Part shown: positions 53,606 through 62,793 of the stretch, piece after piece | How positions within the stretch are numbered: the stretch's first letter is position 1 | Layout: every line of letters starts with the position of its first letter | Assembly: GCA_019359155.1 (NCBI GenBank) | Contig: JAHHHV010000065.1 | Location: 62,001-126,000, forward strand | Origin: Pegethrix bostrychoides GSE-TBD4-15B | GTDB lineage: Bacteria > Cyanobacteriota > Cyanobacteriia > Elainellales > Elainellaceae | Direction: 5' to 3' | Length of the DNA stretch: 64,000 nucleotides | Made by a program: the position numbers and the translations under genes | Notes under the pieces: model-generated | Seen by the model: only the letters and a program-made list of their open reading frames with translations | What the model was told of the DNA's origin: nothing | Databases searched by the model: none

Positions 53606-53806
53606 ATGTCTACAGAGTTCAACGAGCGTCTGCCGGAGTCGCTTGGCCATCAGGCGCAGATTTGGATTGTCGGGACGCGAGAGCAGGTGAACCACATCAT
53701 CAGCGAAATGTACGTCAGGCAGATGATTACCGACCGCAGCCAATTCTCGCCAATGGTTCCTGCACCGTTCGCGCAGGGTAAATTCATGAGCGTACTGCTG
53801 CGATAG
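53606..53806 (+). CDS. Small cyanobacterial protein of unknown function
   Basis: A 66-residue protein. A core IWIVGTREQVNHIISEMYVRQMI and end SPMVPAPFAQGKFMSVLLR resembles a family of 60-80-residue cyanobacterial proteins with VTGTRQQVLxFI...SPLLPAP...MSIL patterns that I recall without a function. GAGG stands 9 bases before the ATG, so this start is chosen over a longer frame from 53551. The leader contains the structured RNA candidate. It converges on the VIT/VWA PEP-CTERM gene with a 66-bp gap, and an inverted run GGTGCAGC...GCTGCACC (53820-53847) between them may end both transcripts. Confidence 0.7.
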   Translation: MSTEFNERLPESLGHQAQIWIVGTREQVNHIISEMYVRQMITDRSQFSPMVPAPFAQGKFMSVLLR

Positions 53807-53819
53807 TCGTGAGCGGGTG

Positions 53820-53848
53820 AGGTGCAGCTATCTTTGGCGCTGCACCTC
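53820..53848. terminator. Bidirectional hairpin between convergent genes
   Basis: GGTGCAGC (53820-53827) and GCTGCACC (53840-53847) form an 8-bp perfect stem, extendable to GAGGTGCAGC/GCTGCACCTC, around a 12-base loop. It lies in the 66-bp gap between two convergent stops and probably ends both transcripts although no T run is present. Confidence 0.55.
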
Positions 53849-53872
53849 ACCCCAGTTATTTCAAGGCACAGC

Positions 53873-56734
53873 TCAAAACTCAGAGAGCTTTTGCTTTTGG
53901 ACGCGGTAGACCCCAAACAGCAAACCAGCAGCCAGAATTAGCAGCAGCCACTCCGACGGTTCGGGCGTGGCCGAAACTGCTAGCGGCGCGCTGGGTTGAG
54001 GCAGCGCCTGATCTTCCACCTCGCGATTAAAACGATCCTTGTCCTGCTCGGCCTGCCTCAGCGCCTGCCGCTGCGCGTCGTTGACCAGCACCAGCATGGA
54101 AGAGTAGGGCGAGACAATCCCGTACTGTTTGGTGATGGCGTGGATGCTGTCCAGCTCTTGGAGCTGATCCGGCTTCACATACTGACTCAGGTGCGTCACC
54201 CATTGGCGAGCCGCCAGCGCCTCAAAGTTTGGATCAGTTTTGGCATCAGGCAGCGGCGTTTTGGCCAGATACCAGGCATAGCCGTCCACCAGATTTAGCC
54301 GCGTCGTGTTGGATCCCAGACTCGGCTGCGTCCCCAAGCGCTGCATGACTGGCTCTAGCTGCGTCGCCACGCCGCCGCCGCTGTTTTGGATTGCGGCCAG
54401 AGTCGCGTCGTCGTAGGCAGACTGCAAGCCGCCCAGATGCACCATCCAGAGTGGGGCAGAGAGATCCAGCGCGGCAGGTTGATCAGCAGTCAGCTCGTAG
54501 CTTCCGGCATCGGTGAGCAGCAGTACTGCGTCATAGGCGCTGTCGCCGCGCAGGTCGAGGAACTGTTGCAGCATCTGGCTGGGGGCAATTGTGCCGTAGA
54601 AGCTGGACTGAGTCAGCTGCTTCAGGTCGTCTAGGCGGCGCGGCTGGGCCGGAGATGCAGCCGTCAGGTAGAGATCGGCGCTGTTTTGAGTCAGGACGTG
54701 AGACTGAAGCCACTGGAAGCTCTGCTGCACCTCGGCTGAGTGAGCGTTCATGCTGTAGGAGCCGTCCAACAAAATCGCAAATCGCTGGCCTTGGGGCAGC
54801 TTGTAGTCGCTGGCGGCAAAGGGTTGGGCAATAATTTGCGCCTCTGAATCACTCCCTGAATCACTCCCTGAATCACTCCCTGAATCACTCCCTGAATCAC
54901 TCCCTGAATCACTCCCTGAATCACTCCCTGAATCACTGCCCCAAGACAACGGCATCTGATGCGCGACAGGCTGAAACGGCTTGGCAGCAGGCGCTTTGGG
55001 AAACCAGGTATCGCTAGCGACCGACTTACCGTTCAGCTGCCGCTGCGTGCGGTTTGTCCAGAAGATGTTGCGGCGTTCGTGCAGCTCTGGCAATGCCCAG
55101 CCGTCTGGCTGCTGCAAGACTTTGTAGGTGAGCCAGAGATGCATCTGCCCCTGACCCAGCGGCGGAATTGGGAAGGCACGCAGCCGATATTGGCGTGGGC
55201 CGACCTGCTCCAAAAGCGCCGGATCTTGGCGACGAGTTACCTCAGCGTTGTAGACCTGCTGCGCCGCGCCGCGTGGCGAGACTGAGAAAGCATAGCGCTG
55301 GCTGCGGTCATCCGTTTCGCCCAGCCAGAGTCCGGTGATCACGGCGCTTTCGGGCAGCGAAAAGAAGTAGAGAATTTCCTGCTGATCGAGCGTTTTGTTT
55401 TCGTAGACTTCATGCAGCTCTACCTCCGCCCAGTCGCCTTGCGGAGTCAGCTTGAGCTGCTGCTGCGCCAGCCAAACCCGCTCCTCGTTGACATCGTTCA
55501 GTCCAGCTTTGGCCTCGCTACGGTTAAACGTAGACTCCAGCGCGTTTTGGATCGCCGGCTTCTCGCCCCGCAAAATCGGCGTATCAAAAAACTGGCCGTA
55601 GAGGGCGCTGGCTTTGTCGGCATCGAGATTGGCATCGCCGGGATAGGTAAACGGCGAGAGCAGCAGGCCATAGGCTTGCTGAAGCGCAAATGCCCAGCTT
55701 TCTGGAGCCTGAATCGCGCGATACATCTGGTAGATATGCCCGTTCTCAGCCAGCTGACTAGCCTGACGCGGATAACGATACCGAGCCAGATAAGCATTCA
55801 CCAGCCCTTGCCGAATCACACCTTGCTGTTGCAATAATTCTTGCTGAGCTTGCGGCGTGGCAGCAGGAGCAGCCAGCAGCTTGAAGGCTGTCAACTGCGG
55901 TGGCTGATTCAGCGTGAGAAATAGCCCCAGGCCGCCCACAGCCACGCCCGCCGTCAGCAGCCCCGCCCAGATCCGTCGTTCGCCAAACGAGCGCACCGTC
56001 TGCCACCAAGCTTGGCCGTAAATCCAGAGCGCCCCCAGAGGCGACAGCAGCAGCCCCAGAAAAATGATCCAGATGGGCAGCAAGATACCGGCATAGAGAA
56101 AGAGCAGCATCACCTGAGGCAGAGAGAAGATCAGCGCCGAAATGGAAAGCCAGCTCAGCGGCAGCAGATAGAAGCTGATTAGAGCCGTGCCGTAAACGGC
56201 CAGCACCAGCATCAGCGAGAAGCCAATCAAGTAGCCAATGTTTAAGTAGCCAATATCGGCAGTGCCGCTGTGCGGCTGCATTGGGTCAATCGCGTCGAGA
56301 TGCTGCTGATAGAGCCAGTGGCACAAGCTGAAAATGCCAACCAATCCAGCGGCCAGAAACAGCGTTGTGCCCGGAGTCAGGTCGCGCAGCCAAAAGAAGC
56401 GCAGGGTGCAGAGTGCCAGCAGCGGTGCTTCAACGCCCCAAAACAGCTGCGGCAGCGAGAGACGGCGCTTTTGTTTGGGCAGTACGCCAACAGTCGCGCA
56501 GGCAGTCGGCACACCCACCAAGCCAACAAACGGCAGGAAAAAGTCCCAGGGCACCAGACCCGACATCAAATCGCCAATCAAGGCAAGGCCAATGAACGGC
56601 AGCAGCCCCAAATAGGCCACCAGCAGCAGCGAGGCATTGAACGCCCAGAAAAAAGCCTGCGAGAAGAACCGCTTGCAGATCCAAGTGCAGATCTCGAAGC
56701 CAAGCTGAAGCAGCGAAACGAAAGGTGACTTCAT
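53873..56734 (-). CDS. PEP-CTERM integral membrane protein with VIT and VWA domains (TIGR02921-like)
   Basis: A 953-residue protein. Residues 1-290 hold about eight membrane helices. A VIT-like domain (about 420-545) reads AEVELHEVYENKTLDQQEILYFFSLPESAVITGLWLGE in strands. A Ser-Asp-Gly repeat follows (about 600-630), then a VWA domain with the MIDAS motif ILLDGSYSMN (DxSxS). The C-terminus TPEPSEW, a hydrophobic helix and a basic tail is a PEP-CTERM sorting signal. I recall TIGR02921 as exactly this unusual polytopic PEP-CTERM family. The exosortase next to it is the expected processing enzyme. Role unknown; VIT-VWA suggests metal-dependent adhesion in the periplasm. Confidence 0.86.
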   Translation of the reverse strand: MKSPFVSLLQLGFEICTWICKRFFSQAFFWAFNASLLLVAYLGLLPFIGLALIGDLMSGLVPWDFFLPFVGLVGVPTACATVGVLPKQKRRLSLPQLFWGVEAPLLALCTLRFFWLRDLTPGTTLFLAAGLVGIFSLCHWLYQQHLDAIDPMQPHSGTADIGYLNIGYLIGFSLMLVLAVYGTALISFYLLPLSWLSISALIFSLPQVMLLFLYAGILLPIWIIFLGLLLSPLGALWIYGQAWWQTVRSFGERRIWAGLLTAGVAVGGLGLFLTLNQPPQLTAFKLLAAPAATPQAQQELLQQQGVIRQGLVNAYLARYRYPRQASQLAENGHIYQMYRAIQAPESWAFALQQAYGLLLSPFTYPGDANLDADKASALYGQFFDTPILRGEKPAIQNALESTFNRSEAKAGLNDVNEERVWLAQQQLKLTPQGDWAEVELHEVYENKTLDQQEILYFFSLPESAVITGLWLGETDDRSQRYAFSVSPRGAAQQVYNAEVTRRQDPALLEQVGPRQYRLRAFPIPPLGQGQMHLWLTYKVLQQPDGWALPELHERRNIFWTNRTQRQLNGKSVASDTWFPKAPAAKPFQPVAHQMPLSWGSDSGSDSGSDSGSDSGSDSGSDSGSDSGSDSEAQIIAQPFAASDYKLPQGQRFAILLDGSYSMNAHSAEVQQSFQWLQSHVLTQNSADLYLTAASPAQPRRLDDLKQLTQSSFYGTIAPSQMLQQFLDLRGDSAYDAVLLLTDAGSYELTADQPAALDLSAPLWMVHLGGLQSAYDDATLAAIQNSGGGVATQLEPVMQRLGTQPSLGSNTTRLNLVDGYAWYLAKTPLPDAKTDPNFEALAARQWVTHLSQYVKPDQLQELDSIHAITKQYGIVSPYSSMLVLVNDAQRQALRQAEQDKDRFNREVEDQALPQPSAPLAVSATPEPSEWLLLILAAGLLFGVYRVQKQKLSEF
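54849..54932. repeat. Seven exact 12-bp tandem repeats, in frame
   Basis: TCACTCCCTGAA occurs seven times without change, with partial copies on both sides. On the coding strand each unit encodes Ser-Asp-Ser-Gly. It lies between the VIT and VWA domains of the PEP-CTERM protein. Perfect identity points to recent expansion; units of 12 keep the frame. Confidence 0.97.
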
Positions 56735-56805
56735 ATGCTCAGGAGAAATATATCTGGAAGGAATAGTTGGAGGAATGGATTAGCTGTTGAGCTGCTATTG
56801 AGCCG

Positions 56806-58302
56806 CTATTGAGCTGCCAGTACAGACTGCACCTGATTGAGAAACGCCTGAACCTGCGGCGATTCGGGCGAGTAGGGCTGGTCAAACAAAACCGAAACCA
56901 TCGTCCAAGCAGGCTCCTGCCGCGACAGCTCTGCCCAGAGCCGATCCAGGTAGCTGTCGGTAGTGCGGTGGGGCGACTGAAACCAGTAAGCAGCGGCTTG
57001 CTGGGTTGCATCCTGCTTCAGCGACAGCCAGCGACCCAGCACCGCATCCGTTAGCTGCTGCTGCCGCATTTGGTTAATCTCAAAACCGCTGCTGATATAG
57101 CAAAGCTCTGGCGAATGGTGCGCCTGCCAAGTTGGGCTAGCCACCAAAATCATCGAGCCAGCAATCCCCTCAAAGTCGAACCGCTGTTTTTCGGCAGTCA
57201 CGCCGTCATAGCTGACAAAAAAAGCCTGCTCCGGCTGACTCAGCGCCATCGGCTCCACCTGCATAGCAGCAGGCCAACTCAGATGTGCCAGCGCGGGCTG
57301 AACGGGTAGAACTGCGGCTGGACGCGGCAGAAAACTGAGCAGCAGCAAGACGGCAATCAGCCCAGCCAACAGCTTCGGACTCGCGGGTTGAGCAGGCCGA
57401 GCTATGGCCTGCACTGGCGCGCGAGCCTTCTCAGCTTGCGGCACCCAGCGCAGCAGCCCCCAAGCCAGCAGCGACACGGTAACAAAGCTGACCAGTCCCA
57501 GCGGCATATGCAGCAGGTCAGCCAGCGCGGGCTGGCGGAGCACGTTGGTCAGCAGCACCAGACTCAAAACGCGCATCACGTTGGCGCTCACCAGCAGCCC
57601 CCAATTGGCACAGCAGACCAGCAGCCAGCGCCAGCCGAGTTTGCGCCCCTCTAGCCCCGTCATCGCCAGCAGCAGCACCGTCCCCATCCAGAGGCTCTTG
57701 AGGCCGCTGCAAGGCAGATCCACCTGGGCAATGCCCGTATCCAGCACAATAATATCTGCCGATGAGAGCGCCGTGATCTGCCAGGTATTGAGAATCGCCT
57801 CGACCGCCTGAGCGGTGAGAATCCGCGCCGGAAAGCCCAGCCCCGTCGTGAACTGAAGCCAGAACGGCACCACCGCCGCTACAGTAGCCGCCACAGGCAG
57901 CCCTCTGCGCCAAGTCGCTGGATGCAAAAACAGTCCGGCTAGTCCATAGCTGCCCAGCAGAAACAGCAGCCCCGGAATCTGCTCAAAGGCCAGCAGCCAG
58001 CGCGATCCCAGCGCCAAGAGCGCACTTCCCAGCAGCAGCACCAGCGGAAAGAGCCGCAGCTGAGCCGCCAATACGGGCAGCGGACGGCGAACGGCCAGCC
58101 AGCCCAGCAGCAGCGCCACCGCCGCCAAAAAAAGCTGATTAAACCGGGGTAAACCTAGCAGCGACTCGCCAAACCAGGTCAGCGTCGAGGCGTTCAGCCA
58201 GAGCCAGCTTAGAACCAGCAGGCCAACTAGCAGCAGGGTCAGTCGTTCAGTCGCTCGCAGCTTCACTCCGACCTGCGGAGGTTGGGCTAAATCATGCGTC
58301 AT
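56806..58302 (-). CDS. xrtO: Exosortase, XrtO type, with C-terminal EpsI-like domain
   Basis: A 498-residue polytopic protein. The first 330 residues hold about nine helices with the exosortase catalytic triad candidates: Cys in VDLPCSGLKSLWMGT, Arg in NVMRVLSLVLL and His in LLHMPLGLVSF. The C-terminal 150 residues resemble the EpsI-type domain, with HHSPELCYISSGFEI. Exosortases cut PEP-CTERM signals and pass proteins to the surface. It is 71 bp upstream of the TIGR02921-like gene, its expected substrate, same strand. XrtO is chosen from this pairing. The ATG at 58302 has AAGGAG 9-10 bases upstream; a start at 58365 is less likely. Confidence 0.85.
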   Translation of the reverse strand: MTHDLAQPPQVGVKLRATERLTLLLVGLLVLSWLWLNASTLTWFGESLLGLPRFNQLFLAAVALLLGWLAVRRPLPVLAAQLRLFPLVLLLGSALLALGSRWLLAFEQIPGLLFLLGSYGLAGLFLHPATWRRGLPVAATVAAVVPFWLQFTTGLGFPARILTAQAVEAILNTWQITALSSADIIVLDTGIAQVDLPCSGLKSLWMGTVLLLAMTGLEGRKLGWRWLLVCCANWGLLVSANVMRVLSLVLLTNVLRQPALADLLHMPLGLVSFVTVSLLAWGLLRWVPQAEKARAPVQAIARPAQPASPKLLAGLIAVLLLLSFLPRPAAVLPVQPALAHLSWPAAMQVEPMALSQPEQAFFVSYDGVTAEKQRFDFEGIAGSMILVASPTWQAHHSPELCYISSGFEINQMRQQQLTDAVLGRWLSLKQDATQQAAAYWFQSPHRTTDSYLDRLWAELSRQEPAWTMVSVLFDQPYSPESPQVQAFLNQVQSVLAAQ

Positions 58303-58370
58303 GCGTTTTTTCTCCTTGAAATAACAAACGCTTTGGTTACGCTTCAGGTGGCCGGAGCGGCTCACCTGTG

Positions 58371-58396
58371 ATGCCCTGATCTAATGCCCTGATCTA
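58371..58396. repeat. Two tandem 13-bp copies
   Basis: ATGCCCTGATCTA twice head to tail in the divergent spacer between the exosortase gene and glgX. The spacer holds no other recognisable element. Confidence 0.85.
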
Positions 58397-58537
58397 AATA
58401 CCAGTATCAAAAGTTTCTTTGACTACAGAGGATGCCGTTACGATTCCTGAAACGTAGTCAAAGATTGGGGGTAGGAACTTTGACCAATAGCTGTTAGGGT
58501 TTTTAAATGCAAGACCCATAAGGTTTTCTGACTCGGT

Positions 58538-60652
58538 ATGCAGCTATTGCTTTGGCCCGGTAAGCCCTATCCGTTGGGAGCCACCTGGGATGGGGAAGGT
58601 ACAAACTTCGCCCTATTCTCAGAGCGGGCGACTCAGGTGGCGCTCTGCCTGTACGATGCTGAAGGCCACGAAACCTGCATTCCGCTGGTGGAGGTCAGCA
58701 ATTTTGTCTGGCATGGCTACGCGCCGTTTGTGAAGCCGGGGCAGCGCTACGGTTTCCGTGTGGACGGGCCGTATGACCCTAAGGCCGGGGATCGGTTTAA
58801 TCGGCATAAGCTGCTGATTGACCCCTACGCCAAAGCTCTAGAGGGTGACATTGAATTTGGCGAAGAAATTTTTGGCTACTGCTGGGAGCATCCCGACGGT
58901 GATTTTTCATTCTCGGAGCTAGACAGCGCCAACTTCCTGCCCAAAGCCATCGTCATTGACGAGCTGTTTGACTGGGGCGACGATACGCTTCTGCAAACCC
59001 CCTTCCACGAAACAGTCATCTATGAGACGCATGTGCGCGGCTTTACGAAGCTACACCCAGAGATCCCAGAGCCGCTGCGCGGCACCTATGCAGGACTGGC
59101 ACATCCGGCAGTCATCGCCCACCTCAAGCAGTTGGGCATCACCGCCGTTGAGCTGCTGCCCGTGCATCACTTTATGGCCAATCCCGGCCATTTAGCCAAG
59201 CAGGGACTCCGCAACTACTGGGGCTATGACTCGATCTGCTACCTAGCTCCCTACTCCGGCTACAGCGCCAGCGGGACGCAAGGCCAGCAGGTGGTGGAGT
59301 TTAAGCAGATGGTGAAGACGCTGCATGAGGCCGGGATCGAGGTGATTCTAGATGTCGTTTACAACCACACGGGCGAAGGCAATCATCTGGGGCCGACAAT
59401 CTCGCTGCGCGGCATCGACAACAGCGCCTACTACCGACTCGTCGAAGACAATCTGCACTACTACATGGACTTCACGGGCTGCGGCAACTCGCTAAACGTG
59501 CGGCATCCGCAGGTGCTCAAGCTGATTATGGACAGCCTGCGCTACTGGGTACTGGAGATGCATGTAGACGGCTTCCGGTTTGATCTGGCCTCGGCGCTGG
59601 CTCGCGAGCTGTATGCGGTCGATCGGCTTTCTGCTTTTTTTGACATTATTCACCAAGACCCGGTGCTGGCCGACGTGAAGCTAATTGCCGAACCCTGGGA
59701 CGTGGGCGAGGGCGGCTATCAGGTGGGCGAATTTCCGCTGCTCTGGTCAGAATGGAACGACAAATGCCGCGACACGGTGCGCGACTTCTGGCGCGGCGAG
59801 GATAGCCTGCTGGCCGATTTTGCCTATCGTTTTACCGGCAGCTCTGATCTGTACAAAAACAATGGCCGCAACCCCAGCGCCAGCATCAATTTCATCACGG
59901 CGCATGACGGCTTTACGCTGCGCGATTTGGTCAGCTACAACGAAAAGCACAATGAGGCCAATGGCGAAGGCAACCGCGACGGCAGCAGCCACAACAGCTC
60001 CTGGAACTGCGGCGTGGAAGGCGAGACGGATGACCCGAAGATTTTGCAGCTCCGGCGGCAGCAGCAGCGCAATTTCTTAGTGACACTCTTGCTCTCTCAG
60101 GGCGTGCCGATGCTGCTATATGGCGACGAGATGGGTCGGACGCAGGGCGGCAACAACAATCCTTACTGTCAGGACAACGAGATTTCCTGGGTGGACTGGA
60201 GCCTGGAAGCGGCGGATCAAAACCTCCTAAATTTCACCAAAGCGCTGATCGAGTTTCGGCGGCAGCATCCGGTGTTTCGGCGGCGCAAATGGTTTCAAGG
60301 CCGCGCCATTTTCGGCAGCGAAGCCAACGACATCGCCTGGTTTAATCCCAACGGCAGCGAAATGAACAGCCAGCAGTGGGAAAGCGACTTCGCCAAAGCG
60401 GTCAGCATTTTCTTGAACGGCGAAGAGATTGCCACGCCGGGAACACGCGGCGAACGCATCCTCGACGACAGCTTCCTGCTGTTTTTTAACGCCCACTACG
60501 AGCCGCTGAAGTTTGCGATCCCCGACTCGCTCGACGCAAACTGGGCGATTGTCATTGACACCTCCGCTGATTTCATTGGTTTAACCGAGCGCTGCTATCA
60601 AGAATCTGAAGTCGCAGCGCGTTCGGTGCTGGTGTTGCAGCGCTTGGCCTAA
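58538..60652 (+). CDS. glgX: Glycogen debranching enzyme GlgX/TreX
   Basis: A 704-residue GH13 isoamylase-type enzyme. N-terminal CBM48 domain (PLGATWDGEGTNFALFSERA). The four GH13 regions are present: DVVYNHTGEGN (I), DGFRFDLASAL with the nucleophile Asp (II), LIAEPWDVG with the acid Glu (III), INFITAHDGFTLRD (IV). It removes alpha-1,6 branches of glycogen. In an operon with treZ and treY it is usually called TreX, freeing linear chains for trehalose synthesis. The ATG at 58538 is directly before the first strand. treZ follows after 100 bp on the same strand. Confidence 0.95.
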   Translation: MQLLLWPGKPYPLGATWDGEGTNFALFSERATQVALCLYDAEGHETCIPLVEVSNFVWHGYAPFVKPGQRYGFRVDGPYDPKAGDRFNRHKLLIDPYAKALEGDIEFGEEIFGYCWEHPDGDFSFSELDSANFLPKAIVIDELFDWGDDTLLQTPFHETVIYETHVRGFTKLHPEIPEPLRGTYAGLAHPAVIAHLKQLGITAVELLPVHHFMANPGHLAKQGLRNYWGYDSICYLAPYSGYSASGTQGQQVVEFKQMVKTLHEAGIEVILDVVYNHTGEGNHLGPTISLRGIDNSAYYRLVEDNLHYYMDFTGCGNSLNVRHPQVLKLIMDSLRYWVLEMHVDGFRFDLASALARELYAVDRLSAFFDIIHQDPVLADVKLIAEPWDVGEGGYQVGEFPLLWSEWNDKCRDTVRDFWRGEDSLLADFAYRFTGSSDLYKNNGRNPSASINFITAHDGFTLRDLVSYNEKHNEANGEGNRDGSSHNSSWNCGVEGETDDPKILQLRRQQQRNFLVTLLLSQGVPMLLYGDEMGRTQGGNNNPYCQDNEISWVDWSLEAADQNLLNFTKALIEFRRQHPVFRRRKWFQGRAIFGSEANDIAWFNPNGSEMNSQQWESDFAKAVSIFLNGEEIATPGTRGERILDDSFLLFFNAHYEPLKFAIPDSLDANWAIVIDTSADFIGLTERCYQESEVAARSVLVLQRLA

Positions 60653-60752
60653 GCAATCCAACTCAGGATAGATATTCAGGTTGCACAATGCGTGTTAAGA
60701 AACATAAAGTCTCCTGTACATCTTCTCCTGCACATCTACAGCGGTAAGCCCC

Positions 60753-62594
60753 ATGCAAGTTGGTTCTCAGTATCTCGGCAACGGTCGATCCAAATTCACG
60801 GTTTGGGCACCTCAGCTGGAACAAGTCGCCGTTCATTTGGTTGCGCCGACCGATCAGCTCATTCCCTTGCAGCAAGACGAGCGCGGCTACTGGCAGGGAG
60901 AAGCTGAAGCTGAACCGGGAGCGCTCTATTTTTATCAGCTAGAGGGCACCGATCGACCTGATCCCGCTTCGCAGTCGCAGCCGCAGGGCGTGCATGGCGC
61001 TTCAGAAATCGTAGATCACAGCTTTGACTGGACAGATCACGACTGGAAAAATATCTCGCTGGGCGATATGGTGATCTACGAGCTGCATGTCGGCACGTTT
61101 ACGCCAGAGGGAACATTTGAAGCAATTATCTCGCGTATTCCAGAGCTGCTAGATTTGGGCGTGAATGCAATCGAGCTAATGCCAATTGCTCAGTTTCCGG
61201 GCGACCGCAACTGGGGCTATGACGGCACCTATCTCTATGCGGTGCAAAATTCTTATGGCGGCGTGCAAAGCCTGAAGCGGCTGATTGATGCCTGCCACCA
61301 GCAGGGGATGGCCGTGTTTTTGGATGTGGTCTACAACCACTTTGGCCCAGAGGGTAACTACATCGGCTGCTATGGGCCTTACTTCACCGACAAATATCAT
61401 TCGCTTTGGGGCGACGCCATTAATTTCGACGCAGCCTATAGCTATGCAGTCCGCGACTTCTTCATCCAAAACGTACTTTACTGGTTCCGCGAGTTTCATT
61501 TCGACGCACTGCGGCTGGATGCCACTGACCATATCTTGGATCACAGTTCTCAGCACTTTCTGCAAGAAATGGCCACGGCTGTGAGCGAATTTGAGCAGCA
61601 GCAGGGGCGTGAGTTTTATCTAACGGCTGAAAGCGACCTGAACGATCCGCGCTGGATTCGGCCTCAAGAGCAAGGCGGCTTCGGCCTAGATGCTCAGTGG
61701 AACGATGAATTTCACCATGCGCTGCATGCGCTCGTCACCGGCGAAACAATGGGCTACTACAAAGATTTTGGTAGCCTGGAGCAGGTTGCTAAGGCCTATA
61801 CGCACAATTTTGTTTACACCGGAGAATTTTCAGCTAATCGCCAGAAGCATCACGGCGCTGATCCCTGCGACCGCTCACCTCGACAGTTTGTGGTCTGCAC
61901 TCAAAATCATGATCAGGTGGGCAACCGGATTCTGGGTGACCGACTTTGCCACAGCATTTCGTTTGAAACCGAGAAGCTGCTGGCGGCGGCGTTGCTGCTT
62001 TCGCCCTCCATTCCGTTAATTTTTATGGGACAGGAATATGGGGAGACTGCGCCGTTTCAGTACTTTGTGAGCCATAGCGATCCCGACTTGGTGGCCGCAG
62101 TTCGCAAGGGTCGCAAAGAAGAGTTTGCGGCGTTCCACATGGTGGGCGAAGCGCCCGATCCGCAGTCCGAAGAAACCTTTCAAAAATCCAAGCTCAACTG
62201 GGAGATGCTCAACATTGGCAACAATCATCTCCTCTGGCGGTTTTATCAAACCCTGCTGCGGCTGCGGCGCGAACTGCCAGCGTTGCAAAGCTCAGAGCGT
62301 CAGCATCTCGAAGCTAGCGTGATTGAGTCAGGACAGATGTTGAAGCTGCGGCGCTGGCACGAGAATTCTCAGGTTTTGTGCTTGCTGAACTTCAATCACC
62401 AAGTGAGTTCCATTACAGTAGATTTGCCGGACGCTGTCTCCGCTCAGAGCTGGAAAAAGTTGTTGAACTCTGCTGATTTAGACTGGGGTGGTCAAGGTTC
62501 TGATCTACCTGAGCGACTCCCAGCTGATGCAGCCAGCTCAAAGATCTCGCTGACGCTAGCGCCTCAGACTGTCGTCATCTATGGCTTGTCATAG
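60753..62594 (+). CDS. treZ: Malto-oligosyltrehalose trehalohydrolase
   Basis: A 613-residue GH13 enzyme releasing trehalose from the maltooligosyl trehalose made by TreY. N-terminal domain YLGNGRSKFTVWAPQLEQVAV; GH13 regions: DVVYNHFGPEGN (I), FDALRLDATDHI (II, nucleophile Asp), YLTAESDLNDPRW (III, acid Glu), VVCTQNHDQVGNRILGD (IV). LNWEMLN and the end LAPQTVVIYGL fit TreZ. The start ATG at 60753 has no strong ribosome site; the leader also contains AAGTCTCCTGT. It lies between glgX and treY, as in several cyanobacteria. Confidence 0.95.
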   Translation: MQVGSQYLGNGRSKFTVWAPQLEQVAVHLVAPTDQLIPLQQDERGYWQGEAEAEPGALYFYQLEGTDRPDPASQSQPQGVHGASEIVDHSFDWTDHDWKNISLGDMVIYELHVGTFTPEGTFEAIISRIPELLDLGVNAIELMPIAQFPGDRNWGYDGTYLYAVQNSYGGVQSLKRLIDACHQQGMAVFLDVVYNHFGPEGNYIGCYGPYFTDKYHSLWGDAINFDAAYSYAVRDFFIQNVLYWFREFHFDALRLDATDHILDHSSQHFLQEMATAVSEFEQQQGREFYLTAESDLNDPRWIRPQEQGGFGLDAQWNDEFHHALHALVTGETMGYYKDFGSLEQVAKAYTHNFVYTGEFSANRQKHHGADPCDRSPRQFVVCTQNHDQVGNRILGDRLCHSISFETEKLLAAALLLSPSIPLIFMGQEYGETAPFQYFVSHSDPDLVAAVRKGRKEEFAAFHMVGEAPDPQSEETFQKSKLNWEMLNIGNNHLLWRFYQTLLRLRRELPALQSSERQHLEASVIESGQMLKLRRWHENSQVLCLLNFNHQVSSITVDLPDAVSAQSWKKLLNSADLDWGGQGSDLPERLPADAASSKISLTLAPQTVVIYGLS

Positions 62595-62793
62595 CGGTAA
62601 GCTGTGCTTAAACATACCAGCTGAGTTCGGCTCCTCGCAAGACAATTCTCGGATTTATGAGTATGCTCCTATTAAACTGAGCGCGACTGAACCAATGTTC
62701 TTTGCCCAAGCCCAAGCCTCTGAGATGCGTTGGCTATTTCGCGGCACAATTTGCTTCTAGCATGTTCCCGCTTCGTCTCGCAGATCTGAACCT

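Noticed and set aside
54849-54932. CRISPR or assembly artefact
   Set aside because: No spacers; the repeat is in frame within a well-supported coding region, though copy number could be affected by assembly.
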